Of a stretch of DNA of 64,000 nt, positions 49,901-61,900 are shown in pieces (position 1 is the first letter of the stretch; each line of letters starts with the position of its first letter). The position numbers and the translations under genes are program-made. The stretch covers positions 15,657,660 through 15,721,659 of the forward strand of contig CM041089.1 in assembly GCA_023079485.1 (NCBI GenBank), written 5' to 3'. The notes beneath the pieces were generated by a model, which saw nothing but the letters and a program-made list of their open reading frames with translations, ran no database searches and was not told the DNA's origin. This DNA is from Archilochus colubris. Its lineage: Eukaryota > Chordata > Aves > Apodiformes > Trochilidae.

Positions 49901-52900
49901 CTCAATTTATCATAACTCAACTATTAATATAAGCTTGAGGGAAATTCATTCTGCTCAAAAATACTTCTATTAAAAGCTTCCAACATAATGAGAACCATTT
50001 CTTCATCCAGGGAAAAAAGTCAGGGATTCCTTTTTTTTGAAGGAATGACTATAGTAACCTACCCCCAATACTAAGATTTTGGTAGTGCTACTTGAGGTAC
50101 ACCAGCCCTCTCAATACAACCCCACACCTCCTCACTCAGCCCTATAAATTCAGTACCCAATAATTCAGCATGCTGATTTTCAGAAATCAGAACCAGCTGC
50201 ATACATTGGAATGGGTTTTGGGCTGAGATTTCATGCAGGTGTCCAAGTGCATGTACCTTCAGCTTGAATCCCCTAAATTACTTGGGATGCACACACTCAG
50301 AATGCCTCAGATATTTAGCTTTATGGCAACCATGTGCTATGCATCCCCTACACATGGATTATGATGGGCTGTGAGGAACTCCAGTAGCACCTCTGAAAGC
50401 TGTGAGAGGAGCGATGCCAGCTGAGCCTCAGTGTGCAGAGGACACAGAGTCACAATAAATGAACATTTACATTTCCTTATATTATTTATCTGTTGATACT
50501 ACTTCTGCTTCAGAAAAAGTCAGACAGGTACTAACTTTGTAAGCAGGGGACAGCTTGATGAAAACAGTAGTCTTCTTATCCCAGATAAGCATCACACCAT
50601 TGCTAGCCTCAATCACAAGGTAGAGCCCCACTGTCCTGTTCCAGTAATGCACATCCCCACCAACATCTCGCTGAATTTCTTTATAATCTTTGTTCTCCAA
50701 TTTCAGTTCAGTTTTCTGAAAGGTAAAAGAGAATTATTAGAACACTAAGCTTTGTGATCAGATAAAGTATGAGATGCTCATAGCTGTACAGCTCATTCTG
50801 AAACCAAAAGCTCAGAGTCTGGAATAACTTCCCAAGATGATGGGAAGTGGATTAACACCACTGCCTGAGAGAGATTTCAATACCTGAGAAACTTCCCCCT
50901 TGCAGATTAATTTAATAGGGCCTCTAGCATTTTACTTGTTATAGCTGCTCCTAGGGATGTGGCTCTGGATCACTGCTTTTTAAGAAACACTTAAATACTG
51001 ATCCATACTCACTGAGTATCACTACTCACCCCTAGGAACATTTTAATGGCCTTTGAGCAGGTGACTCCTGTAGTGCCACAGGGAACATTCTCTGTGATGA
51101 TGCTGAATGAGCCATTGGACTTTTTGTCACCACAAAAATCCTATTGAGAAAGGAAAAAAAAATTAGCATCAACAATATTAGATAGAGTATTCATTTTTAT
51201 AGCAATATTATAATGTAATAATAACTGTAATAATTTAAACCTCCACAATGCACAAATAGTTACTTCTGTTTCCTGTGTGAAAGCCTACATACTTATATTT
51301 TTACAGACACACTAAGATATATCTCTGCACACATATTAAGAGCTGGTACAGTTCCATGTGTGGTAGCACCTGTGAAACGTGGGGGACAATAAAACAAAAT
51401 GAGGAAGGCATCTTCAAATATACTTATTTTTGTTTTGTAAACTGAGGATTTTGATTATTTCAACTGATAATAAGCTGTTAGTTCTCACTCTAACTATAAT
51501 CCTCTTACACATAATTTCTGACCAGGGTATCAGAAAAAAATGCAAGCATTCACACAGCTGCACTGAAAACACAGGATTTATATTGGCAGAATGTGCAGAC
51601 ACCTCAGGAGCAATGATGGCAGGCAATAAGAAATGACAAAAGCAAAGAGGAAAGTGACTCTCTAAGGCAATCAGCTGCCGTTTCAGTCCTCCTGATGAGT
51701 ATTACCTGAGCAGCCACATATTCACAGCTCCCATCAAAGTCATAAAACCTTCCATCAAAGGTGATATAATGGCCACTTCCATATATCATACAAGTTCCAT
51801 AACAAACATTTTTAGTGCAGCTCCACCCCCCTTTTTGGCAGGTACTAGAAGAGAGCAGAAGAGTTGAATTTTCAGATGTCATGAGTGTGCTGTTTGGAAC
51901 ACTGAGAACAAACCAAGCTGCCTGATCCAATGTGATGTTGTGCACAATATCCATTTCAGTATTAGAATATCTTAAGTCTCCGCTTGAATAGTTTAGCCTG
52001 TTTTTAAGACATGATTTGTAATCAAATCTGGACAGGTATGTTTCTAGATTTGATAGCATTTATATTCAAACAATAAGTGTACTTTCCCAATAAGAGCTGC
52101 CTATTGAGAACAGAGCTTTCCAAAATACTGGGTAATAAGCCCAGGATTTTGAATACAGTCTGCATTTCCTCAGATATCAAAAAGTGTGCCTGAAAATGAA
52201 GGTTTGTACATGCAGCCCTTGCAACCACTGTAGTACACAAGCCTCCACATGACTCTTGATTTACTGCATGGAATATATTCTAGAAAAGAGTACAAAATTA
52301 TAACTTACCAGGTGTTGCAGTCCACTGTTACTTTCTGCCCAGAAGAATACCACTGGTTGTTATGAACACATGGGCAGTCCTTCTCCTCAACACAGCCCCC
52401 TCTCCCATCATCAAAAAGGCCTTCAGGACACACACAGCCTGAGACACACTCTGCCTGGAACTAAGGAATATAAAATGAAAATATTTGTTAATAAAAGCAC
52501 TCAGGTTTTTTCCACTTATTCATAAGCACTCTGGCAAAACCTGCATTTGTAACCAAACTAATATTGATTAGTTTATTGGATTTTTCTTCCTAGGTTTCTA
52601 ATGTTTTAATTTTTTTTTTTTTTTTTATTGCCTAGGAACTGAAATGGTATTTCACTGGGGAGGTGCGACTGCTGAAGATAAAGGAGAGGAAAACCATAAG
52701 GGGAATCACCATGGGAATGGAAACAGAGTAATAACACTGTGAGAAAAGAAAGGAGAACCAAGCCAAAAAGAAAAAAAAATTATTGGCTACAACACCATTT
52801 TCTGTGTTGCACTCTTAGGTACAGAATGTAGCATAAAGGACTCATGATACTGCAAAAAATGGAATACATACATGCTCAGTTAGAGGAGTGTGACAGCTGA

Positions 52901-55900
52901 GTTGTGCAGGTGTTTGCCAACTCCACTCTGTGGATGCCTCACAGTCAAAGTAGGTCTTGTTAGAAGAACATTCTGTTGTTCTACCTGGAAGGCACATTGT
53001 GGGCTCAGTGACTCAAGAAAAGGCAAAAGAAATGTCTATGAAAGGTGGTAGCTACTGGGACAGAAATCTGTCCTCATGAAAGCTTTTTCTTATGCATAAA
53101 TAAGATGCTCAGTGAAGACAAAACGAAGTGGGAATGCAGAACTGTTTCACAGAAAGAGAAAAAACAAACATGCAAAATAGATAATTGGAGAATTCAAGTG
53201 GAAAGTTGAGGTTTGAGTTTGGAGTTTGGGTTGTAGTTTTTAATTTACTTTGCAGAATGCAACTTACTTCTCAGTCTTACTGTCACTGAAGTACACTGAA
53301 CCTTTGCATTTCGGCAAACACTGGAAAAGAAGTGAGAGAAATCAAAGGGTTTGTTTATATAAATCTGGGTATTTATCAGAGGTCCTGTATAACACCTAAT
53401 GAGACTTCTAGGTGACCTCTACTGTAACCCAATCATGAATTTTCACTTGGAAAGAAAGGGTAGCAAGATGTTAAGCATAGGGGACAGAAAGATTATGTTT
53501 TAAGGAATGACAGCTATTCTAGTAAACCTTGGTTCTATTCTTTTTGATGAGTCAGGAAACAGATACTAATGATAATTTAAATCAAAGTCTTCACACAGTA
53601 TACTTTCATCCCTATTTGCAGCTCTTACACTGCAAATTTATTGGCCTGCATGCTTCTTTTGCCAAATGAGAGAAGGAAGTATTTCACCACCTGCAGCAAA
53701 GAGGTGCCAGAGTTCATTATCAAAATACCAGAACCATGAAAGTTGCTTTCAAAAGCCTGTGCTCCAGTAAATACATATCAAGGGGACCTTCCTTCAGTGG
53801 AAAACACAACCAATCTGTCTCTGACAGAAAAGGAGAAATCAATTTCACCTTACGGTGGCCTTTTGTCTTCCTCTTACCCCCCTGCTCAGCAAAGCCCTGC
53901 TAAGAATGCAGCTTCAGAGTTCATCTGTGCAGGCAGAACTCAAACCCCCAGAGCTGCACTTCTCAAGTGTTTATAAATTAAATAAATAAATCTGCAGCAG
54001 AATGATGCTTTGCTTAGCCTGGAGATGGTGTGAGACATATTACAAATGTTCACTAAAGCACCACAAGTAGCTAAGGCAGCTGATGGGTAATAAGCACATT
54101 TTAAAAGAGCTTTTGCCCTCCTCCCCAGACAAGCAGCCCCTGTAAAACATACCAACGTTCCCCATCTTTTGTGACATATTCCCCTGCTTCCAGGTATGAT
54201 CCCTTGTAGTAACAGGGGCAGCTGGAGATGGGCACACAGGCCCCCTGGTTATCCAGGTATGTGTTATATGGGCAGCCACAGCCATCCACAGGAGCAAAGT
54301 CTGGCAAGCAGTGCTTTTCACCATCAGCAAGGGAACGACAGGTTTGCTGGCACATTGTAAGGTTGTAAAGGAAGACTTGGTTCCCAGGGCAGGCAGAGAC
54401 TTCACTAGCTGGAGGGACAATAAATAAATTGGTAAATAAGGAATGAAGGATTGGCAAGGTAACCTTGACATTTCCATTTGTGTTTCTTTGCCTGTGAAGT
54501 ATGTAAAATAAGTCCTTAGATTTTATTACAATACCAAAATACTGTAGGTCACAAGTAATGCTATGCTAACTTCAGTTACCATTTGAAGTATTTTTTAACT
54601 GCTACCAATAGCTTTTACTTTCTTACCTACATGGGTTTCATACACCAGTAATGAGAGAGAGGGCAAGATCTAGGAAACTTAGTCTCAGCAACACAGCAGT
54701 TTGTGAAAAGCAAGCACAATGATAAACAAAGACACTGGTAAATTAAGGCAATGTAAAAGCTTCATGGCATTATTATTTAAATGGGGAAAGAAGGCAAAAG
54801 TGCAAAGTATTGCTTTCTACTTCTCCTTAAAGTCCACTGGACCTTTCTAAGATACTCCAAATCCCTTAACATTCAGATCACTGATAACCAGATCTGAGAG
54901 AACCTGTTCATTTCTCCTGACTAATTAATTCCAAAGGGAATACAATTCCACTACTTACTGCAGACACTTTTTCTCCAGCCTCCCAGTATAATTCCTTTGA
55001 AAGCACAGGCTCTTGAGTAAGATGACAGGGCAGCACACAAGCATTCTTCATTGTCTTCACACAGACAGGTGTCATATTTACATTTCTGAAACAGAACAAA
55101 AGGATCAGTAATCCCACAAGACACCATTGGACAACTCAGTTGATGTAAAATACATTCCAGGTACAAGCAAAGAATTAGGAATTTCTTCTTTATTTTTTTC
55201 CCCTCAGGTAAGCTTCACTTTCTGCTCAACAGTGATGAGTTTGGGGGAAAAAGAGACCATTGAAACTCTGGTATGAAAATTATTTAGTGTTACATTTCAA
55301 CAAATACAGAAACTTAATAATTATTTACTTTTTTTTCTTAGCTAATAGCAAAATAGAGTGTAAGACTGGACTTAAACTTTCTCTGCACACCTGCACCTCT
55401 TGCATCTTCTTTTCAGTTCAAAGATTCAGCCCAACAAAAATGCAGATTAAATACAATCAAAACATAAAAGATGAAAAGAAATCAACCTTTTTCTTCAGCA
55501 GCACTCTGTAAGAATCTCATCACTGGAGGTGCTTTGGATGAATGCTTTGCTGCCTCAGTTAATCACTGCAAAAACTTCACCAGCTCTTATGGGCAGGCTG
55601 CTCAGTGTTGTGTTCAATGTCTGAACAGTGCTAAATGCCTTCAGCAACCTGTCTGAAGTAAAGCACTACTAAAAACAGTGCAAGACTGCAATACCTTATA
55701 GTATTCTGAAGGATCAATGGCCGAGTGACATCTTGCAAAAGGACCCTCTGAGTTTTTCAGCAAAGAGCACCAATGCTCAGCATAATTTGCTGCAAAATAA
55801 AAAGAGAAAAATGAAGTTATTAAATTTTAATCATTATATTTACCTATCTTCCTTGTGCTACTTCTAGTTATATTGGCACATAAATACAATGAACAATACC

Positions 55901-58900
55901 AATGAGGGAACTGTGTACACTTTGGGGAGTGGAGAAATTACATGCAATCTCTGTACATATATTTCTATTTTCTGATTCAATTATCTAGCAGTTGGATGCA
56001 CAATCATAAAATAAAAAAATAAAAATACTCTGTTTCACAACTGCAACTTCTCTACATGGAACTGTGACAGTGCTTTCCATCTGGGGACCATACAGCTAAG
56101 TTAAACATAGTGATAAATGGTACTAGGAAATACAAGATGCTTTTGCAGAAAATACAAATTAATGATGTTGCTTCCCTATCTTCCAGCTCAGGATTCCTCA
56201 GCAATCACTTCCTAAAATTTCAGTTCAATTTGGTGGGAAACCAGTCCTCATACTTTCAGAAACAAATTATTAATTTGACAGTCCTGTCCAAAAGCTTCAG
56301 TGCCACACTACAACTCTTACAAGGCAGCTGCAGGAATAAAGAATAAACTGCTCATTTTGCCCAAAGTCAGCCATCTGCCTTACCACTTTCAATGCTGAGA
56401 CTGCAGGGGTCTTCCAGCTTTTCCACCTGGTCTTTACAGGTGGACTGAGCTTTCCATAAATTAGCAAAGGCAGATCCTGTAGCTTCTACAAGCCCACTGG
56501 TTGTTTTAAAGTCATCACCTTCCATTCCATTAAAGTTTCCACAAAGACCTTTTGAAAAAGAAATTCAACATTTAATTACTATTCATTCTTACTCTAAAAG
56601 GTCAAAGAGAAAGGGACAACTGATCACAAATACTAGAAACAGAAATTCATACAGTTGATTATTCCACTTCAATATTAATGCATGCCTTAAGAACTGAATG
56701 TTTAGGAGCCCTGTTTTAAATGTTTAAACTACTGGGAAGAGCAGTCTTCATGAAGATACCTCTGCCTCAGGAGATCACCACCCTGACCTGTATGCTTCCT
56801 GCTGGTATTAAAACCACAAAATGCACCCACAGCCTGGTTTTATGGATAGCTGAAAATTAACAAATATTTTAAGAAACATTCATTTACTGGCACTGGAGTG
56901 ATAGGTCATTTCAATAGAAATAAGATAAAGATGCATAAAGATGCATTTCTAGTTTGCTTGAGTGTTTTGGTTTCTGCTTTTAGTTTCCTGCCCTTGAATC
57001 AGTAAGTAGCACAACTTATTTCCCATTTAAAAAACATGTAACTCTTCAGCTGTGAAGCAGCCTGGCTTTCTTTTTTTTCCACTTGAAGAGATACTTGCCT
57101 TGAAGTTTTCCTTGAACTGATTGATCCACAGTCACAAACAGCTGCATGACTGGAAGCAGCTGAATCTGCAGCTGAAGCCCAAAAGAAGTTTGTACAAGAA
57201 GGTAGAAAGAAGATGGCTTGAACACTGAGAAGCTGGCTGGAAAACAGAACATGAAACTGCAGTAAACACACAGGGAGGCTGCCAAAAGAAACTCTTCTTT
57301 TTAGGTTCTAAGATATCACTTACCATGAAAACTCTGAGATTAATCTTATTGTACCTCTAAAAATCACTGATCATCACTGATTAACAAGATGATTCCCTGT
57401 AATGACTCAGCCCTGGAATCACAACCAAATTCAGCTTTTCTGCAATACAGCCTGAACGCTTATTCATTAATGCTGAGCAAGCTGAAGAACAAGAGGTTTT
57501 ATGAGAAAGTATTTTCCAAGCACTGTTGCATACAGTAGCAGACATCTCTGCAAACAGACTATTAGTCCATTAGTTAGTAGTCTGATAGACTAAATACTAC
57601 TCCTACTAAAATGATACATTGCTTATACATAAGTTAATCAATCCATTATAGAGAAATCAGCAGAACTGACATACAAATTCATGATGGAGGAGTTGGGCTT
57701 CCTAATTAGAATCACAGAACCAAAGAAAATGTTGATCTGGAAAGTTCTCAGCTGTGCCAAAATCTGAACAAATTTCCTATGCCTCTTTTCCACTTTTGCC
57801 TCTGAAAAAATTCACCACCAGATGAGAAGTCAGCTGTGTGACACATGAGGAACCAGGCTGTGCTCCATTACCTGACACATGAGGCACATTCACTGTCATC
57901 TCATTCAGCAGCACACTGCCATCTGATCTGAAAACCACCACCTGTGGAAGAGCAAATGGATCAGTGAGGCTCCAGGTACTGAGAGGGAAATGAACTAATA
58001 CACAAGGACACTTTTTACACATTTAGACAGTGACTAAAGCTTGATTTCTTTGAGAGGAAGAATCTGTCTGAAAACTGAATGTGGCAGCAGACCTGGAGGA
58101 TACAAGTGAGGTTCAGTCTTGCCATTCAGTGTTTCATCTAAACAATTTATAGCAGTAACAAAAGGTAAAGCTTCTCTATACTGAGCATCTTGGCCTCAGC
58201 AAGTAAAAGAAAATATTGGGCCTTCAAGATCCATATCAATTCCCTATAAAACATATGCCACAGTTTCAGTGTAATTGCTTAGTATGATTCTGGCATGGCA
58301 AGAAAGCAGTTTATTAAACTTCCTTATAAAATGCTACTACAGAAACATAAAATGATGGGTTTCTGACATGGTTTGGTTTTGTACTAGTTATGCTGGTAAT
58401 GATATGGAAGACTGGAAACTTGGAAGGAAAAATATGTGCACATGTATGTAAAATTATTTGTAAATATAGTCTAGATATTCCTATAACCAAATGAAATTGA
58501 ATGAAAATGTACTTATCTAAAAAGGTTGGATTACATCACCATTCAAAGATGGGATCTCTTCTGAAAAAGACATTTAGATCTATAGAACTGTATCTGAGTA
58601 AAGTGGGATGGATGGATGGATGGATGGATGGATGGATGGATGGGTGGATGGGTGGATGGAAGAATGGTACCTTTATTTCCATCCTGGAATGCAGTGACAA
58701 TACTCATAAAGCACAGAGCAATGAAAACAAGAAGGGAAAATGTCAGTTTATTTGAATATATCTTTTGTTCAGTTTAGGTCTGTTCTGAGTTCTCAGGACA
58801 GAAGCCTGAGCTGACTTCCAGCCTGTCTGAGGTGCCTTATCTATCCACAGCAGCAGCTCCAGAAGTAGTTAGTGCTCCACAGCAAGGGAAATACATCAGT

Positions 58901-61900
58901 TTTCAGCAAATCTTGCAGAACTCACAAAACACTTACATTCTTTTTGTTGTCTGCTAACAGCACAACAGTCTTCAAACAGGTCTGCCTGAGTGTGGAGCCA
59001 CAGGGAGCCAGTTCTGCCAGGAGAGCATGACTGTCATTTACAGCACCCTACAAGCACAGGGAAATAAATGCCCATTAATGCAATCAAAAGTCTCACAAGA
59101 GGATTTCCAAAACAAGGACTAAAGTCACTGGTTACAATAACAATTACCATAGAACTTAGCCACTAAGCAATTTCAGCACTGGCTCTGGAAGCTAAACCAT
59201 CTTTCAAACCAATCCAGTGCTGTGATTTGTAGTTCAACAAGATCTTTGTTGTTCACTGGAAGAACAGGTGCCAGATATTTTAGGGAGAGATGAATAAAAT
59301 ACCTGTCCAGTCCTTTCCCTGACTTTGAGACTCAGACAGAGGAACAGCTATTACAGAACTAGCTGAGTTCTAATCCTGGGAACTGGTAATTTTTGCATCT
59401 TACCCATCCATGCAGCTGCAGTCATCCTTTGATTTCTTATATATGAAGGACTCCATTGAATTATGACAGCTTTCCCTTGCCTCCTACCTGCCTGAGTTAA
59501 ACAGCCATTGCAGTCATGTCCAGCCTCCCCTCAGGGTTATTACAGCCCATCCTGACCTTACCACTGCAGCTTTTGGCATTTCTGCTTCCTTCATCCCTTA
59601 AAAAAATGAGGAAACCACCAAGTGGCAGCTGCCACACAGCACACAGACCCTTGCATTTTTAAGAGATCCCTAGAGTACACACAGTACCTTGGTCAGCACA
59701 TAGTAACAGTCTCCATGAAAGGTGTATTTCTTCCCATCAAAGGTGGTGATATGGGAACCTCCTTCCACTGAACATCTGCCTGGACAGGGTAAATCTTTGC
59801 AAGTCCATCTGCCTGAATTACAAGTGCTATAAACAGAAAAATAATCAAAGTTCATGGATACTGCCACAGCTTAGAGCACTGAAAGCATCTACAGATATCT
59901 ACCCAGCAAGCATCAAGATATCCCCAGTTGTTTTAAATTTAGCCTGAATTACAGGCTGAATTACAAGTGCTATAAACAGAAAAATAATCAAAGTTCATAG
60001 ATACTACAGCAGCTTAGAGCAAGCATCAAGATATCCCCAGCTGTTTTAAATTTAGCATCTTTGGCCATTTCCTTAAGATTTTGCCTCTGTAGAATGCCAT
60101 AAGACAAGAAACCTTTTCAAAACATTGCTTGCACAACACAAACATGAAGTTCAGAATGTTTTGGGGAAGTCTCCTGTGACTAAGTGGGAGATTGGCAAAT
60201 GCAGCCCCCTTTCCAGCATTCCAAGGAAGGTGTATAAACAACCCTCCATGATCCTTACCATTCCTCACATTCATTGGTAATGCTTTCTCCAGGTGAATAC
60301 TGCTTTCCATGGAGTTTGCAGTGGCACTGGCTAACAGGTATGCAGCCTTTTTCAGTGATATCATCATATACAGTTCCTGGAAAGCACAACAGGAAACTGT
60401 TCCAGCTCTTTCTGGAATAACCAATCTCCACAGAGGGGAAACTCAGAGAAGAGGAAAGCTTTCAACTTGACAGAGAAAGCAGAGGCTGAGATTATCAAAA
60501 CTGTTTCTACTTGTTGTAATATGGAAAACACCTTTATCCAGCTTTGAAAATCTAAGCCTACCCATTTGTGTAACTACACAGGGATGAAAAGCTTTGTGTA
60601 AGTATAGAAGAACAAGCTCAGAATTTTACATGTTTAGATTTTCAGCCCTTCTGGCATATTCCACAGACTACCACTGTAATATTTCCTAAGGTTGACAATA
60701 ACTCTGACAATTTCCCCCGCTGACCCTCATTATCACCCTCCAGGCAAATGATGTCCATTGTCTCAGAACTATTCAACCCCAAAATCATGATTTTCTATTA
60801 AAAAATTATAATTTAACTATAAAATAATTGATTCATTAATCAATTATTACCCCCTTTTTAAAAACACTATGAATATGTTCTTGTGGGGGGGAAATAATGA
60901 GTAGTATTTGTTTTTAAGATATAATTGGAATACATTTAATATTTCATTTATGACCTCCCTTGCCAGAGCTCTTTTTAGGTTTTTTTCATGTGTAACAAGT
61001 AAAATAAGACTTGCCTTCAGGGCAGAAACAGCCATCCATGTAGTGTTCCTCACAAAGGCTGCTGATCTCCAAGTGTGAGCAGGTATCCATGCAGGGTGAG
61101 CTGCTTTCTTTATATATCATGGTATCAGGACAGGTCTTGGCTAAAAGAATGAGAAAAACACCACCAGCTACTTGAGTGCAAAGCCCATCACTCCTCAGAA
61201 ACCACTGATGGCATCCCCTAGTCCCCCCAAGTCAGAGATGTCCTGTGGCAAAACACATTGGTCTGATGCTGAACTGCCTTCCCTGCTTTTTATGGTTATC
61301 ATTACTTTTATGGTTATTTATTTATTATTTTAATGGTTATTATTGTTATTAGTTTGGTCTCAAATAGATCAAATTATCCCAGCCATTTGCAGCACCAGAC
61401 CTGACAGTTTTTTTCATGGAAACAGTTTTTTTTTTAGTTGCTGAAAAAGAATTCTTAATAACAAGGGTAACAGAACACAGGAAGGACATAGTATGTGCTT
61501 CATTGCACTCCCAGTGTGGAATTTAAAATACACACCTAGAGTTTTAGAAAAAAATAAAATAAAATAAAATAAAGTAATAGAAAATAAAATAATATAATAG
61601 AAAATAAAATAATATAATAGAAAATAAAATAATAGAAAATAATATAAAATAAAATAAAATAAAATAATATAAAATAAAATTAAATTAAATTAAACGCTTG
61701 TTTCTTTGTAACAATTTTTTGGGTGCTTACGGCAGAAGTTTGGCGTCCTCCATTCCCCGGGCCGGCCCCCTGCATGTGAACACTGTCGGGAGTACTCGGA
61801 GATGGTGCTGCAGAGGCAGAAGGAGTCCTGGCTCCCCCCGCAGGCACACTTGTCCTGCATGCAGCCCTGGATGTACATCTCCAGGTTCAGCCGCAAGCGA

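Noticed and set aside
60026..60424. 132-residue minus-strand frame
   Set aside because: It overlaps the real TIL exon 60259-60376 in another frame and runs into the tandem duplication.
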